50,206 nucleotides of DNA from Planctomycetota bacterium (lineage in GTDB: Bacteria > Planctomycetota > Phycisphaerae > FEN-1346). The translations under genes and the position numbers were made by a program. Positions within the stretch are counted from its first letter, which is position 1, and every line of letters begins with the position of its first letter. Below, one piece after another: positions 47,608 to 50,206 of this stretch. The notes beneath the pieces were generated by a model. The model was not told where the DNA came from, ran no database searches, and saw nothing but the letters and a program-made list of their open reading frames with translations. The stretch is taken from assembly GCA_030602705.1 (NCBI GenBank), contig JAUVZF010000022.1, forward strand, positions 1 to 50,206. Direction: 5' to 3'.

Positions 47608-49710
47608 ATGAGTGGCGCATGGGTTGGTCGGGCTGGAGGACTGTTGATGATCCTGGCGCTGAACTCTGCGGGCGCCGACGCGTGGGCCGAGCCGGCCGAA
47701 GCGCGTGGGCTGGAAGAAGTGAGTCACGAGCGAGTGGCGCTACGTGGCGGGTTCTGGGGACCGCGGCTGAAGACCCACCACGAGGTAACCGTTCACCACG
47801 CGTTGGACCGCTTGGAACAGGCGGGTCACATCAGCAACTTCGACAAGGCGGCCGGGGTATTCGAAGGCCCGCTCCGCGGCCACCATGCCTTCGACTCGGA
47901 CCTGCACAAGGCCCTGGAAGGGGCACTGTACTCGCTGCAGCACCGCGACGACCCCAAGTTGCGCCGGCGTGTGGAAGGCATTCTCGATCGCATCCTGGCG
48001 GCGCAGCAGAAGGACGGGTTCCTCATCTCGTGCTATATCGTCAAGGACTCCGACCAGCGATGGCAAAACATGCGTTTGGAGCACCAGTTGTACAACGCGG
48101 GCCACTTTTTCGAGATGGCGGTCGAGCATCATCGATTGACCGGACAGCGCAAGGCGCTCGATGCGGCGAAGCGATTTGCCGACCACATCGACGGCATTTT
48201 CGGACCCGGCAAGCGGTATGACGTGGGGGGGCACGAGGAGGTGGAACTGGCCCTGGTCAAACTCTACCGTGCCACCGGCGAGCGGCGGTACCTGGAGTTG
48301 TCGCGCTTCTTCCTGGACGAACGCGGGCATGCGCACGGCCGGCAGCGCAAGCCCTTTGATCCTAACAGCGTTTCGACGGAACTGCCGAAGTTCAAGCCTC
48401 CGCTGACCCAAGCGCAGCGCCGCACTGTTCGGCGCGCCCGCAACAGCATCCGCAACGGCCGCATGCAGGACCACAAGCCGCTGACCCGGCAGCACGAGGC
48501 GGCAGGCCACGCCGTGCGGGCCGGGTACGTGTACTCGGCCATGGCCGACATCGCCCGGCTCATGGATGCGCCGGCCTACGAGCAGGCCTTGGATCATCTC
48601 TGGCGCGACGTGGTGGGCCGCAGGATGTACCTTACCGGAGGCATCGGCACCGCCCAGTATCACGACGAGGGCTTCGGAGATCCGTACCTGCTTCCCAACG
48701 AGTCGGCCTACTGCGAATCGTGCGCTGCCATCGCCCACGTGCTCTGGCAGCACCGGATGAACTTGCTCAAAGGGCAGGCCAAGTACGCTGACGTGATGGA
48801 ACTCGCGCTGTACAACGGAGTGCTCTCGGGAATTTCGATCTCCGGCGACGCGTTCTTCTACCAGAACCCGTTGGCCAGCAAAGGCAACAGGCAACGGCGG
48901 TCGTGGATCGGACTCGCCTGCTGCCCGACGAACCTCACGCGCATCATCCCGCAGGTCGGCGGGTTGGCGTATGCCCGCGGCAAGCGGCAAGTGTACGTCA
49001 ACCTGTACCTCGCCGGCGAGGTCGCGATCAAGATGGATGACGGCACGACGGTCACGCTGGCCCAGCAGACCGACTACCCGTGGGACGGCCGCGTGCACCT
49101 GACGGTCACTCCGGATCAGACGGCCGAATTCACCCTGTGTCTGCGGATACCGGGTTGGGCACTGGGCCGACCCGTTCCCAGCGACCTGTACCGCTTCGCC
49201 GACCCCGATGTCCCGCCGGTCGGGCTGAAGGTCAACGGCCGGACGGCCGGTCCCTTACCACAAGACGACGGCTACGTCCACTTGCAGCGTCGTTGGCAGA
49301 CCGGGGACGTGGTCGAACTCGACCTGCCGATGCCGGTCCACCGGGTTTACGCGCACGAGAAAGTCGAGGCCGACCAGGGCAAGGTGGCGCTCATGCGCGG
49401 TCCAATCGTTTACTGCCTGGAGGGCGTGGACCACGCCGAGGCCGACTTGTTCAGGGTCTCGCTGCCACGCAAGGCGGAACTGTCTGCCGAGCACCGGCCG
49501 AGCCTTCTGGGCGGCGTGACGGTCCTTCGCGGACGGGCACAGGTGATGGCCCGCGGCGCGAACGGGGCCGTCAACCCCAGGGCGGTCGATCTGACGGCCG
49601 TCCCCTACTACGCATGGTGCAACCGTGGGCCTGGGCAGATGGTCGTGTGGCTGCCGTGCGGCGTCGCCGCATCGCCCGGGGCCTCCGGCCGGCCGGTTGC
49701 CGGCCGGTGA
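47608..49710 (+). CDS. GH127 beta-L-arabinofuranosidase family enzyme
   Basis: The 700-residue enzyme has the GH127 layout: an N-terminal lead (RVALRGGFWGPRLKTHHEVT), an (alpha/alpha)6 barrel with YLTGGIGTAQYHDEGFGDPY, and a C-terminal beta-sandwich (FTLCLRIPGWALG, GKVALMRGPIVYCLEG). The zinc-thiolate active site known from HypBA1 is intact: AYCESCAAI supplies Glu 370 and Cys 372, and ACCPTN supplies Cys 438 and Cys 439. A signal-like segment (LLMILALNSAGADAWA) suggests export. ATG 47608 is 8 bases from AGGAG; ATG 47602 is only 2 bases away. Likely substrates are beta-L-arabinofuranosides of plant glycoproteins or arabinans. Confidence 0.92.
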   Translation: MSGAWVGRAGGLLMILALNSAGADAWAEPAEARGLEEVSHERVALRGGFWGPRLKTHHEVTVHHALDRLEQAGHISNFDKAAGVFEGPLRGHHAFDSDLHKALEGALYSLQHRDDPKLRRRVEGILDRILAAQQKDGFLISCYIVKDSDQRWQNMRLEHQLYNAGHFFEMAVEHHRLTGQRKALDAAKRFADHIDGIFGPGKRYDVGGHEEVELALVKLYRATGERRYLELSRFFLDERGHAHGRQRKPFDPNSVSTELPKFKPPLTQAQRRTVRRARNSIRNGRMQDHKPLTRQHEAAGHAVRAGYVYSAMADIARLMDAPAYEQALDHLWRDVVGRRMYLTGGIGTAQYHDEGFGDPYLLPNESAYCESCAAIAHVLWQHRMNLLKGQAKYADVMELALYNGVLSGISISGDAFFYQNPLASKGNRQRRSWIGLACCPTNLTRIIPQVGGLAYARGKRQVYVNLYLAGEVAIKMDDGTTVTLAQQTDYPWDGRVHLTVTPDQTAEFTLCLRIPGWALGRPVPSDLYRFADPDVPPVGLKVNGRTAGPLPQDDGYVHLQRRWQTGDVVELDLPMPVHRVYAHEKVEADQGKVALMRGPIVYCLEGVDHAEADLFRVSLPRKAELSAEHRPSLLGGVTVLRGRAQVMARGANGAVNPRAVDLTAVPYYAWCNRGPGQMVVWLPCGVAASPGASGRPVAGR

Positions 49711-49738
49711 GACCAGACCGCCGCGCCGGGGGCGGCGG
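49689..49738. terminator. Two GC-rich hairpins at the end of GH127
   Basis: CCGGCCGG pairs with itself around a TTG loop (49689-49707) directly before and abutting the stop codon. CCGCCGC/GCGGCGG forms a second stem (49718-49738). There is no U-run, so they may act as a Rho-dependent or structural stop. Confidence 0.4.
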
Positions 49739-49768
49739 CGTCAGAGAGTACCGCCGTCAACCGGTACG

Positions 49769-50044
49769 TCAAGCGCGAATACCGCAAGGGCTGGGAAGTG
49801 TAACGCGCCGATTCGCCCGAGCCCGATTGCCTGCTGCCGACCCGGCCGCAGCGGTCAGCGTGGGCAACAGGTCCAGAACGGTGACGACCTGGCTGGTCTT
49901 GGCGCCGGCCGTGATAGCAGCGGGCCAGCGCACGACGGCCGGCACGCGGATGCCGCCCTCTTGAACCGATCCCTTGCCCCCGCTCAACGCGAGGGTGCCC
50001 ACGCCCCCGCCGCGATGTCCTTCTGTTCTTTCCTCCTGTTGCAC
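49769..50044 (-). pseudogene. Sulfatase gene fragment
   Basis: The 91-residue frame contains GGKGSVQEGGIRVPAVVRWP followed by VVTVLDLLPTLTAAAG, unmistakably the late part of a type I sulfatase. The N-terminal half with the Cys/Ser that becomes formylglycine is absent, and the C-terminus dissolves into unrelated sequence. No ribosome-binding site of its own is seen. The rest of 49711-50065 holds no intact gene. Confidence 0.75.
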
Positions 50045-50065
50045 TTACGATGTGAATTCGCCCTC

Positions 50066-50206
50066 CTAACTGTCGTAGTACAGGTGGAACTCGTACGGAT
50101 GCGGCCGCAGCGCCATCTCGGCCAGTTCGTTCTTGCGTTTCCACTCGATCCAGCCACGGACGAGGTCGTCGGCGAAGACGCCGCCCTCGGTCAGGAACGC
50201 ATGGTC
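50066..50206 (-). CDS. glnA: Glutamine synthetase, 3' end (runs off the window)
   Basis: The minus-strand frame entering at the window edge reads [20 protein letters not shown] and then [16 protein letters not shown] before TAG at 50068-50066. This is the invariant C-terminus of type I glutamine synthetase (the RPHPYEF...YYD end). Only the last 46 codons are inside the window. GlnA makes glutamine from glutamate, ammonium and ATP in the cytoplasm and is a core gene, so the CAZyme island ends between 49710 and 50066. Confidence 0.92.
   Translation of the reverse strand, partial: DHAFLTEGGVFADDLVRGWIEWKRKNELAEMALRPHPYEFHLYYDS

Noticed and set aside
47740..49098. Minus-strand open frame of about 450 codons
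   Set aside because: It is antisense to GH127, whose active-site motifs are intact on the plus strand.
49740..49803. Plus-strand tail ending NRYVKREYRKGWEV before a stop
   Set aside because: It could be the end of a lost gene, but it is too short and unrecognised to call.

Overview
The window is high-GC bacterial DNA that most resembles a planctomycete or a close PVC relative, probably Phycisphaerae-like. The assignment is inferred from gene content: Tat-exported Gfo/Idh/MocA and FAD oxidoreductases, a DUF1080 protein, a large PQQ-type propeller protein, an HzsA-related cytochrome, a GH172 (DUF2961) enzyme, many secreted CAZymes and no SusC/SusD pair. No rRNA, tRNA, CRISPR array or recognisable transposase was seen.

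Region 1 (1-1518) holds a palindromic intergenic repeat, a zinc-ribbon SAM methyltransferase on the minus strand and a gene-free stretch.

Region 2 (1519-16529, all minus strand) is one compact gene train read from a good sigma70-type promoter at 16632-16661. In transcription order it encodes: a sulfhydrogenase-beta-like FeS protein; a sulfhydrogenase-gamma-like FAD/NAD(P)/[2Fe-2S] protein; a molybdopterin-oxidoreductase-fold protein that appears to lack the catalytic Cys/Sec; a HycB-like four-cluster ferredoxin; a NuoH-like membrane anchor; the small and the fused NuoC-NuoD-type large subunit of a group 4 [NiFe]-hydrogenase with all four Ni-ligand cysteines; a NuoL-like pump; an MbhD/MbhE-like (MrpA C-terminal) protein; MrpB, C, D, E, F and G; a HycF/NuoI-like ferredoxin; and a HycI-type maturation protease. 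I read this as an energy-converting, probably NAD(P)-linked hydrogenase joined to a complete Mrp-type cation antiporter. It is the strongest candidate for an unusual system here.

Region 3 (16846-49710) is a carbohydrate-degradation island. The plus-strand arm (16846-38252) carries a secreted methyltransferase-like/propeller fusion, a Tat Gfo/Idh/MocA oxidoreductase, a lipoprotein, GH172, an HzsA-related cytochrome-propeller protein, GH95, a GH67N/CBM6/Fn3 glycosidase, an internally deleted DUF1080 protein, an FAD oxidoreductase and a GH32. The minus-strand arm (47247 down to 38664) carries a GH33 sialidase, a second GH32, a GH105 domain fused to a PL22-like propeller and a GH95-like enzyme. 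A divergent GH127 enzyme lies at 47608-49710. Fructan, pectin/rhamnogalacturonan, arabinan, fucoside and sialoside linkages are all represented, but no transporter or regulator was seen.

The island is littered with gene remnants (about 25005, 27440, 30344, 36509, 38468, 43537, 46833-47247 and 49769). Most keep the ribosome-binding site and signal peptide but have lost the body of the gene. Two signal-peptide/leader segments are duplicated in front of unrelated genes, and one remnant sits beside a 137-bp nest of hairpins. This suggests repeated recombination or deletion, or assembly collapse. The window ends inside the 3' end of glnA (glutamine synthetase), which looks like the return to core genome.
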